64,000 nt of DNA from Zunongwangia profunda SM-A87. Lineage in GTDB: Bacteria; Bacteroidota; Bacteroidia; Flavobacteriales; Flavobacteriaceae. The notes beneath the pieces are model-generated. The model was not told the DNA's origin, did not search any database, and saw nothing but the letters and a program-made list of their open reading frames with translations. The stretch is taken from NCBI RefSeq assembly GCF_000023465.1, contig NC_014041.1, positions 4,331,501 to 4,395,500 on the forward strand, read 5' to 3'. This document shows positions 1 to 8,259 of the stretch, piece after piece; position 1 is the first letter of the stretch, and each line of letters begins with the position of its first letter. Made by a program: the position numbers and the translations under genes.

Positions 1-1068
1 ACCAATATTAAAATCAACATAATCTGTCCGAGCGGAGACGTTTAAGGATGCATTTTCCCAACCGAACATTTTCTTTTGCAACACTGGTTGAACTACATCC
101 AGAAAAAATCCTGCTTGTTTATTTCCAAACTGTTGCGTAAATGTTTTTGGCACATCCACCCACACATAAGCGCCTTCTCCAACAATATAAGTGCCGGTTG
201 ATTCAATAGTAGTGCTAAGATCAATAGCGAAGACATCCACCCTCCTATTCTTTTCATCTATCTGTAGTCCATCTTCCATTACACGATTGTATGTACCGCC
301 CATATAAGAAAAACCAACCTCACCTATATTTCTATTTCCTATAGCGAGTTTTGTAGTAATTAAAGGGTCACCGCTGAAATTTTCTTCAAAACGCTCTTCA
401 TTTTCTTTAACGGATGAAAGAGAGGTTCGATCTTTTGAATTATTAATTATACTATTGTCAAATCCATTTGAGAGGTATGCTTCATATCCGATAATCCAAT
501 CTCCAGTATTTGTTTTACCATACATTCCAAAACCTGCATTAGAAAAAGTGGCGGGTAGTAATTTTACTGCCACATCAGGTCTTTCTACAAACTCCCATTT
601 AGGACCATCGTGATTTTGATTAAAAGCACCGATTGGATTCAAGATTATTCCACCTCGTAAATTGAGAAGAGGATCAAAGGAGATATCCATAGCAGCAAAT
701 TCTATGGCAATCTCTTTACCTCCCTCTTCAAACTCTACTTCCGTTAAAAATTTAATTCTTTTGTTAATTGAGGCAGACAGAAATAATGTTAAACGTCGTG
801 CTTGAAAAGATAATCCTTCTGTCAATCCATCTTCCACTGCATATATCGAATTGGCTTCAAGATATCCCCCAATAGATACCGGAGCTTTATTTATTGTTAG
901 AGCTGGTCGATTGTATACCGCATCCATGTTAAGTTGAGTATCTGTTGTATCTGACTTCGTTCTTTTAAGTATATCATCCTCGTTTTGGGCTATTAAATTT
1001 CCACTGAGGGTGAACAATATTAAGGTAATGATCAAATAATTAGGAGAATAAAATATAGATGTTTTCAT
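1..1068 (-). CDS. Outer-membrane porin-like protein (3' end outside window)
   Basis: The frame is open from an ATG at 1068 to base 1 (356 codons) and runs off the window, so the C-terminus is missing. It starts with a signal peptide of about 28 residues ending NLIAQ, followed by alternating polar and hydrophobic stretches typical of beta strands. Segments such as ARRLTLFLSASI, a GGIILNPIG strand and a FNQNHDGPKWEF turn recall phosphate-selective porin O/P-like proteins of Bacteroidota. It would sit in the outer membrane as a barrel. The first 29 bp overlap the end of the Rieske gene upstream, so translation is probably coupled. The substrate cannot be inferred. Family assignment is from memory of pattern; the secreted-barrel nature is more certain. 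Confidence 0.7.
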   Translation of the reverse strand, partial: MKTSIFYSPNYLIITLILFTLSGNLIAQNEDDILKRTKSDTTDTQLNMDAVYNRPALTINKAPVSIGGYLEANSIYAVEDGLTEGLSFQARRLTLFLSASINKRIKFLTEVEFEEGGKEIAIEFAAMDISFDPLLNLRGGIILNPIGAFNQNHDGPKWEFVERPDVAVKLLPATFSNAGFGMYGKTNTGDWIIGYEAYLSNGFDNSIINNSKDRTSLSSVKENEERFEENFSGDPLITTKLAIGNRNIGEVGFSYMGGTYNRVMEDGLQIDEKNRRVDVFAIDLSTTIESTGTYIVGEGAYVWVDVPKTFTQQFGNKQAGFFLDVVQPVLQKKMFGWENASLNVSARTDYVDFNIG

Positions 1069-1477
1069 CGTCTGTTTTCGTTGGAAATGTTTTTAGTTTT
1101 TGTTCAGCAGGTCCTTGTAATACGGTTCCTTCATTGGAAAATTGGCTTCCATGGCAAGGACAACTATAGATACCCCCACCAACATTAAGCTCGCACCCTC
1201 GATGAGTGCATTTTAGTAAGGAAGCTATATAGTCTTCACCAACTTTATATAGACAAATAGGGAATCTGTATTTGTTATTTTGTATAAGGACAAACTCTCT
1301 TTTAGACACCTTGTTATTTTTTTCAAGAATAAACTCATGCTTCGCTATGGTTAACTTATCTACCTCTTCCTTTGCTGTAGCATAGTAAATTCCACTGCAT
1401 GAATGTAAAAAACCTAAACTTGGTATTGTTATAGCAACAGAGGAAAGGGTTTGGATAAATTTTTTTCTTTTCATCAT
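1040..1477 (-). CDS. Rieske [2Fe-2S] lipoprotein
   Basis: 145 residues. A basic N-terminus (KRKK), hydrophobic core and lipobox-like LHSC (Cys27) suggest export and lipid anchoring. The Rieske cluster motifs are complete: C90-T-H92 with Cys95, and C106-P-C108-H109, giving two Cys and two His ligands plus the extra Cys pair (95 and 108) that forms the disulfide in high-potential Rieske proteins. The protein is a single Rieske domain without oxygenase or bc1 partner, so it most likely shuttles electrons in the periplasm. Its ATG overlaps the TGA of the di-heme oxidoreductase gene (ATGA), and its end overlaps the porin start, so all three form one operon. The electron partner is probably the neighbouring c-type heme protein (inference). 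Confidence 0.88.
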   Translation of the reverse strand: MMKRKKFIQTLSSVAITIPSLGFLHSCSGIYYATAKEEVDKLTIAKHEFILEKNNKVSKREFVLIQNNKYRFPICLYKVGEDYIASLLKCTHRGCELNVGGGIYSCPCHGSQFSNEGTVLQGPAEQKLKTFPTKTDDENIYILFS

Positions 1478-2682
1478 AATGAATTTATAAATTCAAGTAG
1501 TTGCTTTTTTTCCTGATTCGATAGGGCATTGAACTCATCCCTTGAATTTTTGGCTTCACCGCCATGCATCAAAATGGCTTCCTCAATACTTCTTGCCCTG
1601 CCATCATGTAAAAGAAACAAACCTCCTCCTTGTGAGTTTTCAGAAAGGCCAATTCCCCATAGCGGAGGGGTTCTCCATTCGGATGTTTCAGCAAAACCTT
1701 CGGTATATCCATCGTCCAGACCAGGACCCATATCATGAAGTAGTAAATCTGTATAGGGATGAAATCCTTTATTAGATAGTGCTTCGATAGGCGAATATCC
1801 CGTTTTCATGCTTGGGGTATGGCAGGCAGCACATTGAATTCGGGAAAAAATTTGTTTGCCAGATACAACATCAGGATCATTTTGATTTCGAGGTATCGGA
1901 GCTTTTAAGGTTTTTAAATAAAAAACCACCTCGTTAACTACCTGAGTACTGATTTCCGGGTCCTCTTCCAGCCCGCTATAAGGATCTATAGGTTCAAATA
2001 ATGATGTAATACCTATATCTTGATTATACGCACCTACTGTTTGATGCAATAAGTCATAACTAATTGCCTTTTTACCAAACCTAAAAATATATTTACCTCC
2101 ACGTGAAATACTATTTGGCCGAATTTGAACATATTCAGGAGGATATGCGAAATGAGCTCTACCACTTATTCCGTCGCCATTCTCATCATAAGGATCGGCT
2201 AGAGAAAGTATACTTTCATCTGGAACAGCATCCAAAAAACCTAATCCTGTGACCGCAGGCGCAACCAAGGTTGTGAAGGGTGCTCCTGGAGGTAGCTTTT
2301 CAGGCTGAAACCCCTGAATTGCTTTATTCTGTAATTGATTTTTACCATCCCCAAAGTCTGCAAAAGGATTTCCTAAAGTATCACTTTGACCGAATCTTAT
2401 AAATTGATTAAACGGGTGACCTTTACCATCCCCAGAATGACAACTAACACAGCTAGTACCTACGAAAACGGGGCCGAGTCCAGTTTCTGCGGTAAATACT
2501 TCATCATTGAACGCTATATCCCCATTCAAGAACTGAATCTGCTCTTCAACTGATAATCCTTCTACAGGGCCATCAAGAAGTTCATTTTCCTTTGGAGGAA
2601 CAGGACCATATTCATCAGCTAATTTTTCACAGGATGTAAAAAAAGCGATAAAAATAATTAGACTTAACCATTCTATTTTCAT
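1474..2682 (-). CDS. Di-heme oxidoreductase-type c cytochrome (DHOR / DUF1111-like)
   Basis: 402 residues, predicted lipoprotein (hydrophobic leader ending FFTSC, Cys18). Two c-type heme sites are visible: CVSCH at residues 78-82 and CAACH near residue 285. The region between, with GLGFLDAVPDESILSLADPYDENGDG and the C-terminal WRTPPLWGIG and FLLHDGRA motifs, is characteristic of the thiol-oxidoreductase-like DHOR family (PF06537). In other Bacteroidota such genes lie next to imelysin peptidases and porins and are thought to act in periplasmic iron handling; no imelysin is visible here, but the operon runs off the window. It is the first gene of the three-gene operon with the Rieske protein and porin. 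Confidence 0.85.
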   Translation of the reverse strand: MKIEWLSLIIFIAFFTSCEKLADEYGPVPPKENELLDGPVEGLSVEEQIQFLNGDIAFNDEVFTAETGLGPVFVGTSCVSCHSGDGKGHPFNQFIRFGQSDTLGNPFADFGDGKNQLQNKAIQGFQPEKLPPGAPFTTLVAPAVTGLGFLDAVPDESILSLADPYDENGDGISGRAHFAYPPEYVQIRPNSISRGGKYIFRFGKKAISYDLLHQTVGAYNQDIGITSLFEPIDPYSGLEEDPEISTQVVNEVVFYLKTLKAPIPRNQNDPDVVSGKQIFSRIQCAACHTPSMKTGYSPIEALSNKGFHPYTDLLLHDMGPGLDDGYTEGFAETSEWRTPPLWGIGLSENSQGGGLFLLHDGRARSIEEAILMHGGEAKNSRDEFNALSNQEKKQLLEFINSL

Positions 2683-3145
2683 TACCTAAAATATTATTTA
2701 GACAAATCTAAAATTTATTTTTTAATAATCTAAATATTGAAAGTTATTATCTTAAGAATATATTTTTAAAGTTGTAGGAATATATAGTATTAAGCTTCTT
2801 AAAAGATTTACCAACGGCGAAAACCTCGTTTGTACGTTTAAAGTTTCTAACTTGGAAGCTTTGTATTTACTCCTATGAGACAGCCTACCTATTAGGAGTA
2901 TTATGAAGGTTCTCAATAATATGAGTATAATTCTGGTCGCCCCTCCTTTAGAAGTACTTGAATTGAAATACCAGAGAACTCCCGATTCCTTATATTACAG
3001 GGAATCGGTTTTTAATTGAAGTATTTTGTTTACAAAAGGTCAATTTTCTACGCCTCTTAAAACTTCAACTTTTAAAAAGAAAAATAATGAATTCCATAGA
3101 ATCATTAGATTAAGAAAAAGTTGGTAGGTAAACATTTTTAAATAA
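2683..3145. other. Intergenic region with hairpins, no confident gene
   Basis: An AT-rich gap. On the plus strand there is a hairpin at 2869-2899 (arms ACTCCTA and TAGGAGT) and a terminator-like hairpin at 2982-3008. A 38-codon plus-strand frame (2903-3019) starts ATG AAG GTT but its last codons lie inside the terminator stem, so I do not call it a gene; a small RNA ending at the terminator fits better. Confidence 0.4.
2982..3014 (+). terminator. Rho-independent terminator
   Basis: Stem CCGATTCC (2982-2989) and GGAATCGG (3001-3008) with an 11-base loop, followed by a run of T. It is oriented to end plus-strand transcription, although no annotated plus-strand gene precedes it, which points to a short transcript arising around 2.8-2.9 kb. 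Confidence 0.6.
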
Positions 3146-3313
3146 TCAGGGCTTATGAATAAAGTCTTTTAAGACAAAAAAATACAATAAAAATGATGCA
3201 ATGACCAAAAGGATTAATGAAAAAATTCCAAAAAGCTTTTCTTTTTTAGTTATTTTATTCCGGGAAGATTTTTGACCCTTCTTCTTTCTTCTATTTCTCC
3301 TATATTTTGACAT
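3146..3313 (-). CDS. Small basic single-span membrane protein (55 aa)
   Basis: ATG at 3313, TGA at 3148-3146. The first 27 residues are strongly basic (MSKYRRNRRKKKGQK at the start), followed by one hydrophobic span of about 20 residues (LFGIFSLILLVIASFLLYFF) and a short tail ending HKP. The positive-inside rule would place the basic arm in the cytoplasm, where it could touch RNA, DNA or lipid head groups. No family recognised. The clean amphipathic layout, ATG start and lack of anything else in the gap argue for a real gene, but there is no homology evidence. It is too short for usual ORF cut-offs. Confidence 0.5.
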   Translation of the reverse strand: MSKYRRNRRKKKGQKSSRNKITKKEKLFGIFSLILLVIASFLLYFFVLKDFIHKP

Positions 3314-3568
3314 TTTTCTTCTACACTTTCTTTTGGGTAAATTGCAAACTTATCGCTTTAAAAAGGGTTTATTCCCTCTAATTAGATAAAAATTCATTGT
3401 ACTGTAGTCTTACAATTGCCTTAATTTAGGGCACCTAGGATACCATAGGAATATTTCACAAATAATTCTGTGGTCTTACTGAAGGTATGAAGCTCAGGAA
3501 TTCAGTTAATTTCTAAAAAATAGTGACTTCATAAACTTAAAAATGCAGATTTGTTTTCAATCCTACTA

Positions 3569-4390
3569 TCATTTTAAAATAAGTACAGGAACTTCTGATT
3601 TGAAAATCATTTTCCGTCTCAGCCCCAGTTCAGTTAGTTTTTCTATAAAGGCATGTTTCCTGTAAAGTAGCGCCAAAATATCTATGGCATTATCTTTCAA
3701 AAAACCGGTTATTTTATCTTCAGTTTTCCCTTCGGAAAAAAGGTGAACAGAAATATTCTGTAGATTAAAAAACTCCTCATAATAGTTTTTTATCTCCTGT
3801 TCTTTAATAACTTCATCTTTACTTTTAGCAAAATGAAATATAAAAAGGCGCGCGTTAAATGCCTTTAATAGATCAGCCAGAACCTTTAGTTCCCTATCAG
3901 GTTTCAGATTATCTGAATCCAGCGCCAGACAAATTCTTTTTAAACCAAAAGTTTCTAAATCTTCAGGTACAACCAGCACAGGGCAGGGTACATCCTTGCT
4001 CACTTTTTCACTGGTAGTTCCTGCAAGGTAACCTTCTACCTCACCTGCACCTTCTGTCCCCATAATTATCAAACCTGCTTTTTCTTCTGTTGCTAATTGA
4101 TAAATTATATCTGAAGGTCTTCCTGGGGCTACCATACTCTTATATTTTATTGTCGCCAGACGTGGAAAATTTTCGAGAAATTCCAGCATTTTTTCTTTGT
4201 ACAATTTCTGATAAGAACTAAAGTTGTCGGGAACCGGATAAACTATAGCCCCGTATCCGGCATATTGATAACCTTCAGAATAGGCATGAACAAAGATAAT
4301 TTCTGAATTTAAAGATTCGGCCACCTTTATGGCATACTCAACTCCAATTTTGGAACTTTGACTAAAATCAATCGGAACTATTATTTTCAT
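3569..4390 (-). CDS. Universal stress protein, tandem Usp domains
   Basis: 273 residues with two UspA-like Rossmann domains (about 1-145 and 150-273). The first domain has the full N-terminal IVPIDFSQSS signature and the nucleotide-binding loop GTEGAG..G followed by GTTSEKV and PCPVLVVP, so it is likely an ATP-binding Usp. The second domain lacks the glycine loop (ALLYRKHAFIEKL in its place), so it probably does not bind nucleotide; this one-active, one-degenerate arrangement is common in two-domain Usps of Bacteroidota. Cytoplasmic. It lies next to a SpoIIAA-like gene and an ion/amino-acid transport cluster, a typical stress island setting. Confidence 0.9.
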   Translation of the reverse strand: MKIIVPIDFSQSSKIGVEYAIKVAESLNSEIIFVHAYSEGYQYAGYGAIVYPVPDNFSSYQKLYKEKMLEFLENFPRLATIKYKSMVAPGRPSDIIYQLATEEKAGLIIMGTEGAGEVEGYLAGTTSEKVSKDVPCPVLVVPEDLETFGLKRICLALDSDNLKPDRELKVLADLLKAFNARLFIFHFAKSKDEVIKEQEIKNYYEEFFNLQNISVHLFSEGKTEDKITGFLKDNAIDILALLYRKHAFIEKLTELGLRRKMIFKSEVPVLILK

Positions 4391-4447
4391 GGTTTTTTAA
4401 TTTTAATTATACATTCAGTTTTTCAATTAATTGTTTAAATAAAAGCT

Positions 4448-4804
4448 TTATTGTTTAATCCACTTTTTGGCAATCTCCTTTTCCTCTAAGTCAAAATATT
4501 TTACTTCAGCATTGGTAAAAGGTTTCATGAACTTTGTAATCCAGTCCTGCCATTTTTTATCACCTACCATGGCGATTTTTTCATAATCTTTTGCGTGGGC
4601 AGTATCCATTTTTAGATCTTCCCACAGGCCTGGAAAATCCCAGCCGGTAAAATTCTCCATTTCAAAATACCAGCGTACGTTTAATCCTTTGTCCAAAATA
4701 GCATGAATAATGGGATGTACCTTCTCAATATCCATTTCGGATAAATCTCCCGATGCTCTGGTTGCAATAATATTATCTCCTGAAATCTCTATAATTTGTA
4801 ACAT
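4448..4804 (-). CDS. SpoIIAA-like (STAS/SEC14-type) protein, copy 1
   Basis: 118 residues, matching the SpoIIAA-like/DUF3478 family: N-terminal strand LQIIEISGDNIIATRASGDLSEMDIEKVHPIIHAIL, central WYFEMENFTGWDFPGLWEDLK and C-terminal KWQDWITKFMKPF...EVKYFDLEEKEIAKKWI. The family has a STAS-like alpha/beta fold with unknown ligand. Five related copies occur in this window (also 18264, 20950, 21716 as a fragment, 22972), always beside stress or ion-transport genes. Cytoplasmic; probably co-transcribed with the Usp gene 57 bp downstream. Confidence 0.82.
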   Translation of the reverse strand: MLQIIEISGDNIIATRASGDLSEMDIEKVHPIIHAILDKGLNVRWYFEMENFTGWDFPGLWEDLKMDTAHAKDYEKIAMVGDKKWQDWITKFMKPFTNAEVKYFDLEEKEIAKKWIKQ

Positions 4805-4822
4805 ATCTATTTTTATTAATTA

Positions 4823-4999
4823 TTAACCGCCTAAATCGTAAAACCATTCTTCAGCTTTCATAATTCCTTCTTTTATGGCATTTCCCTTAGTATAATTCTT
4901 TTCTATAACCAGACTTTTAGCAATTTCCAGGGCTTTTTGCTTCACTGCAGGATGGAGGCCATCCAAACTGGTTTTAAATTCTTCAAAGGTCCATTCCAT
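4823..4999 (-). CDS. Small hypothetical protein (58 aa), paralogue of 6344-6529
   Basis: ATG at 4999, TAA at 4825-4823. The protein is helical and charged, with a core ALEIAKSLVIEKNYTKGNAI followed by KEGIMKAEEW. The same layout appears in the 61-residue protein encoded at 6529-6344 (AVALKYARDFYLNKNCSKEEAI then ERGIVKAEM), so the two are homologous small proteins flanking the amino-acid permease gene. Conservation between the two copies is the main reason to call this a gene. No function recognised; its position between a SpoIIAA-like gene and a permease suggests a stress-related accessory role (inference). Confidence 0.65.
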   Translation of the reverse strand: MEWTFEEFKTSLDGLHPAVKQKALEIAKSLVIEKNYTKGNAIKEGIMKAEEWFYDLGG

Positions 5000-5008
5000 A
5001 GCTTCATT

Positions 5009-6325
5009 TTAATGGTTGAACAGTTCTTTTTCTTTTTCGGGATCCATCTCATTCTTTGACTTTTTGTCCAAAAAATAATCCAGCACGATGCCCACTATAA
5101 TTGCTCCCACAAAAGCAACATACACCTGCCAGTTAAACTGAACTACCAGAGACAGGCTAATAATTATGGCCAAAATGGGTAGGATAGGTACTTTCCCTAT
5201 GGAAAGGGGAACTTTAAAAGGTCTTTCTTTGTCAGGTGCTTTATAACGCAAAACGATGAGTGCAATATTCACAGCTACAAAAACGAGTAACGCCCCTAAA
5301 GAGGACATTCCTGCGACAATTTTAATATCTCCCAATAACAAAAATGCCGCTACCGCAGCCATAACCACCAGTGTAGTTACCCAGGGTACTTTCTGTGCAT
5401 TGGTCTTGGTCATAAATTTTGGAAGCTCGCCCACGCTTGCCATACCGAAAAGCAACCTGCTAATGGAAATAATGCCACTAAAAGCCGCATTAGCCGTAGC
5501 AAAAAGTGCCGCAACTGCCAGGGCTACGGGCAACCAGGAATTTAAATTTGAAGCGGCCAGCGACAATGGGGAATTTACCTTTGCTATTTCTGCGGGGTCA
5601 CTTATATTGAGTACCGTAAAAGATATTAGTAGGTATATAATTGTGGTAAACACCATTGTCAATAAAAATGCCCTCGGAATCGTCTTGCCCGGATTTTTTA
5701 CCTCGGAACCCAATGCTGCCATATGCTCAAAGCCGGTATAAACAAAAAATAAGGTAGCAGTCGCTGCCAGGGTGCCGGAAAAGGACTCCACTTTAAAAAA
5801 TTCTGATTTTGGTGGTCCTGTTTCCAAAAGTCCGACCGCAATAAGAATAAACAATCCCAATAGCTGAATACTGACCATAATGATATTGGCGGTAGATGAT
5901 TTTTTGATGCCCGTAATGCTTATAAATGCAAGAATCAGTAGCACAGCATAGCTAACCAGTAAGGAAGGGATGTTAAAAAACGTATTGAAATACCCTGAAA
6001 AAGCAAGTAGCACCGCGGCGATGGTGGCCGAACTGTGAAATGCAATCGTCCAACCTGTTAGAAAAGATGGAATGTCGATTTTTGGAAAAGCTTTCCGTAC
6101 AAAAATGAATTCTGCACCGGCATTAGGATAGGTAGAGGACAGCTCTGCATACGACATTGCCGAGACACTGGCCGCAATGGCGGCAAAAATAAAACTCAAC
6201 CAAAGGTCTGTTCCCGCCTGTCCAGCGGCTGCACCAATTACAGTATATATTCCAGCACCAACAATGGTACCTACACCATAAAAAGTAAGGCGAAGAGTAC
6301 CCAGAGATTTTTTTAATTCTGCCAT
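5009..6325 (-). CDS. APC-superfamily amino-acid permease
   Basis: 438 residues, about 12 transmembrane helices. The N-terminus carries the APC consensus in TM1 (GVGTIVGAGIYTVIGAAAG) and the IaaSVSAMSYAELSSTYPNAGAEF segment of TM2-3 found in cationic amino-acid and polyamine permeases, and a FVYTGFEHMAALGSEVKNPGKTIPRA motif in the middle. The tail is charged (DKKSKNEMDPEKEKE). It most likely imports amino acids by proton or sodium coupling across the inner membrane. Start at 6325 is the first ATG and gives full-length TM1. It is flanked by two homologous small genes (4823-4999 and 6344-6529). Confidence 0.87.
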   Translation of the reverse strand: MAELKKSLGTLRLTFYGVGTIVGAGIYTVIGAAAGQAGTDLWLSFIFAAIAASVSAMSYAELSSTYPNAGAEFIFVRKAFPKIDIPSFLTGWTIAFHSSATIAAVLLAFSGYFNTFFNIPSLLVSYAVLLILAFISITGIKKSSTANIIMVSIQLLGLFILIAVGLLETGPPKSEFFKVESFSGTLAATATLFFVYTGFEHMAALGSEVKNPGKTIPRAFLLTMVFTTIIYLLISFTVLNISDPAEIAKVNSPLSLAASNLNSWLPVALAVAALFATANAAFSGIISISRLLFGMASVGELPKFMTKTNAQKVPWVTTLVVMAAVAAFLLLGDIKIVAGMSSLGALLVFVAVNIALIVLRYKAPDKERPFKVPLSIGKVPILPILAIIISLSLVVQFNWQVYVAFVGAIIVGIVLDYFLDKKSKNEMDPEKEKELFNH

Positions 6326-6343
6326 AATACTATTAGTAATATA

Positions 6344-6529
6344 TTATCCATTTCTATCTAAATTCCTTTTTTCCATCTCTGCCTTTACGATGCCACGCTC
6401 AATAGCCTCTTCTTTTGAACAATTTTTGTTCAAATAGAAATCCCTTGCATATTTTAATGCTACTGCTCTAATATTTTCATCCAGCACATTAAGCCTCTCC
6501 TGGTAATCCTTAAATAAATCCTCCTTCAT
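6344..6529 (-). CDS. Small hypothetical protein (61 aa), paralogue of 4823-4999
   Basis: A charged helical protein starting MKEDLFKDYQERLNVLDENI, followed by the core shared with the 58-residue protein at 4823-4999. It begins 3 bp after the stop of the exchanger gene upstream and ends 18 bp before the permease start, so it is inside one operon. Function unknown. The repeated core (A..YA..F.L.KN.SKEEAI.RGI.KAEM) suggests a defined two-helix fold. Confidence 0.7.
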   Translation of the reverse strand: MKEDLFKDYQERLNVLDENIRAVALKYARDFYLNKNCSKEEAIERGIVKAEMEKRNLDRNG

Positions 6530-6532
6530 TTT

Positions 6533-7531
6533 TTAAAATAGTTTTAGAACAAAAAACACCATAGTTAAAAGATATACAATATACGCTGCATCGAAAACGA
6601 ATATCTGCCATCTGCTGAACCCGTGAAGTTCCTTGCTTTGATGGACAAATACTGAATATAAAAGCGGCATCAGTCCTACAAAAGCCAGGTTGACCCAAAA
6701 CAACTGGAAATCTTCGATTGGGGTCGTTACCAGTGCCAGGGGGAAAAATGCCACTGTCATGGTAACGGCATTATCTGCAATCACACTGGTGGTACCCGCA
6801 GTCACTTCACCTCCCTTTACCACACTCCATGTTTTGAATATTTCAGGGGCGGTAGTCATAATTCCGGTGATAAACAACCCTCCAACAATTTCGGAAATAT
6901 TCAGTGCCGAAACAATATTTTCGGTAGCTTTTACAATAAAAAAAGCCCCCACGGCTATGGCCAGGGCCCCTGCAACCGAAAGCCATATTTTCTTTTTATC
7001 CCATTCTACCTTCTGACCCTTTTCCCTGCCTTTTATAATGGCATGCGTTAAAAAAGCCGCATAGGCAGCCAGCATGATCCACCCATCAATGGGTTGTAAT
7101 CCACGCCAGGCTTTGGGAAGCGTTAATATAGCCACCAACCCGATAATTACCAGATAGGGGATAGATAATACCGAGACGGAACGTTTGTTCAGGGCCAGCA
7201 GGTTGGCATCCAAATGTTTTTGATGCTCCTTATTGTTTTTAAACTTTCTTCTGGAAGCAAAGTATGCAATGGTTACCATGAGCGGAATGGAAATGATATT
7301 GGAACCAAGCAAATTCCCCAACCCGATATCAGATACCCCACGGGCGGCGCTCGTAATATTTATCGCCACTTCAGGGCTCGCTGTTACAATAGCCAGGAAA
7401 GCTGCCCCTGCAGAAGCAGTAAGCCCCCATTGTTTGCGCAGCATCTTTAAAGGGGTAAGGAGTTGATCAGCACCCCAATGGGCAGCCCAAGCTGCCAATC
7501 CCAATACTACTACCCAAAGCCAAGCGTTCAT
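6533..7531 (-). CDS. Sodium/calcium exchanger family (CaCA) antiporter
   Basis: 332 residues with about 10 membrane helices and the two alpha repeats of the CaCA family: the first around residues 48-80 (TASPEVAINITSAARG then GLGNLLGSNI) and the second around 225-260 (TTAPEIFKTWSVVKGGEVTAGTTSVIADNA). These line the ion site in Na+/Ca2+ and cation/H+ exchangers such as YrbG. The acidic residue of each repeat (SPE, APE) is present. A divalent cation/Na+ or H+ exchange role in the inner membrane is likely, ion not determinable. Only 2 bp separate it from lspA upstream and 3 bp from the small gene downstream, so they are one transcript. Confidence 0.85.
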   Translation of the reverse strand: MNAWLWVVVLGLAAWAAHWGADQLLTPLKMLRKQWGLTASAGAAFLAIVTASPEVAINITSAARGVSDIGLGNLLGSNIISIPLMVTIAYFASRRKFKNNKEHQKHLDANLLALNKRSVSVLSIPYLVIIGLVAILTLPKAWRGLQPIDGWIMLAAYAAFLTHAIIKGREKGQKVEWDKKKIWLSVAGALAIAVGAFFIVKATENIVSALNISEIVGGLFITGIMTTAPEIFKTWSVVKGGEVTAGTTSVIADNAVTMTVAFFPLALVTTPIEDFQLFWVNLAFVGLMPLLYSVFVHQSKELHGFSRWQIFVFDAAYIVYLLTMVFFVLKLF

Positions 7532-7533
7532 AA

Positions 7534-8214
7534 CTAATCGATTTTTATAATTGTCCTGTTACTTTCAGTATATTTCAACTTTTTCTTATCCGATATTTTC
7601 TGGTCTTTTTTTTGTTGGCTTTGAAAGATCAGGAGTAAAATCACTCCCGTGCTAATCCAAACATCTGCGGTATTGAATACAGGGTCGAAAAAAGTAAATT
7701 CATTACCTCCCCATAATGGCAGCCATTCCGGAAGCCTTGTATCAATAATAGGGAAGTACCACATATCCACCACATTGCCATTTAAAAATCCGGCATAACC
7801 ACCGCCTGAGGAGAATATTTCTGCAATATTGCGAAGTGCGGGATCACTTTTTTCAAAAATCAGTCCGTAAAATGCACCGTCAATCAAATTGCCCAATGCA
7901 CCTGCGTATATAAATGCGGCACAGATTATAAAGACTTTTGCATATCCTTCACGTATCATCTTTTTGATATAAAAGGTCCCCCAAATAACGGCTACGAAGC
8001 GAAATAGTATTAAAACAAATTTGGCCAGATAACCTTCGCCAAATTTAAAGCCCCAGGCCATGCCGGCATTCTCCAAAAAATGTAAGCGAAACCAATCCAG
8101 GCCAAACACAAAATATTCCTCGCCATAATAAAAATGGGTCTTCACATAAATCTTTATGGCCTGGTCTATTACCAACAACAGTAAAATTAATAATGCTACA
8201 CTACTTTTATTCAT
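7534..8214 (-). CDS. lspA: Accessory lipoprotein signal peptidase (signal peptidase II)
   Basis: Aspartyl protease that cleaves prolipoprotein signal peptides in the inner membrane. The Bacteroidota-type LspA motifs are present: DQAIKIYV near the N-terminus, GALGNLIDGAFYG in the third helix, NVVDMWYFP with the first catalytic Asp and FNTADVWIS with the second. I start at the internal ATG at 8214 (MNKSSVALLIL), preceded by AAGGAA; an upstream ATG at 8250 adds 12 residues without family support. Its place directly between a CDF metal transporter and a cation exchanger is typical of extra lspA copies carried on metal-resistance islands rather than the housekeeping gene. Confidence 0.9.
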   Translation of the reverse strand: MNKSSVALLILLLLVIDQAIKIYVKTHFYYGEEYFVFGLDWFRLHFLENAGMAWGFKFGEGYLAKFVLILFRFVAVIWGTFYIKKMIREGYAKVFIICAAFIYAGALGNLIDGAFYGLIFEKSDPALRNIAEIFSSGGGYAGFLNGNVVDMWYFPIIDTRLPEWLPLWGGNEFTFFDPVFNTADVWISTGVILLLIFQSQQKKDQKISDKKKLKYTESNRTIIKID

Positions 8215-8259
8215 AATTTCCTTATTCTTGCCCAACGTCTTGTGCAACATATATTTGCA

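Noticed and set aside
2903..3019. 38-codon plus-strand ORF
   Set aside because: Its last codons and stop lie in a terminator stem, so a translated gene is unlikely.
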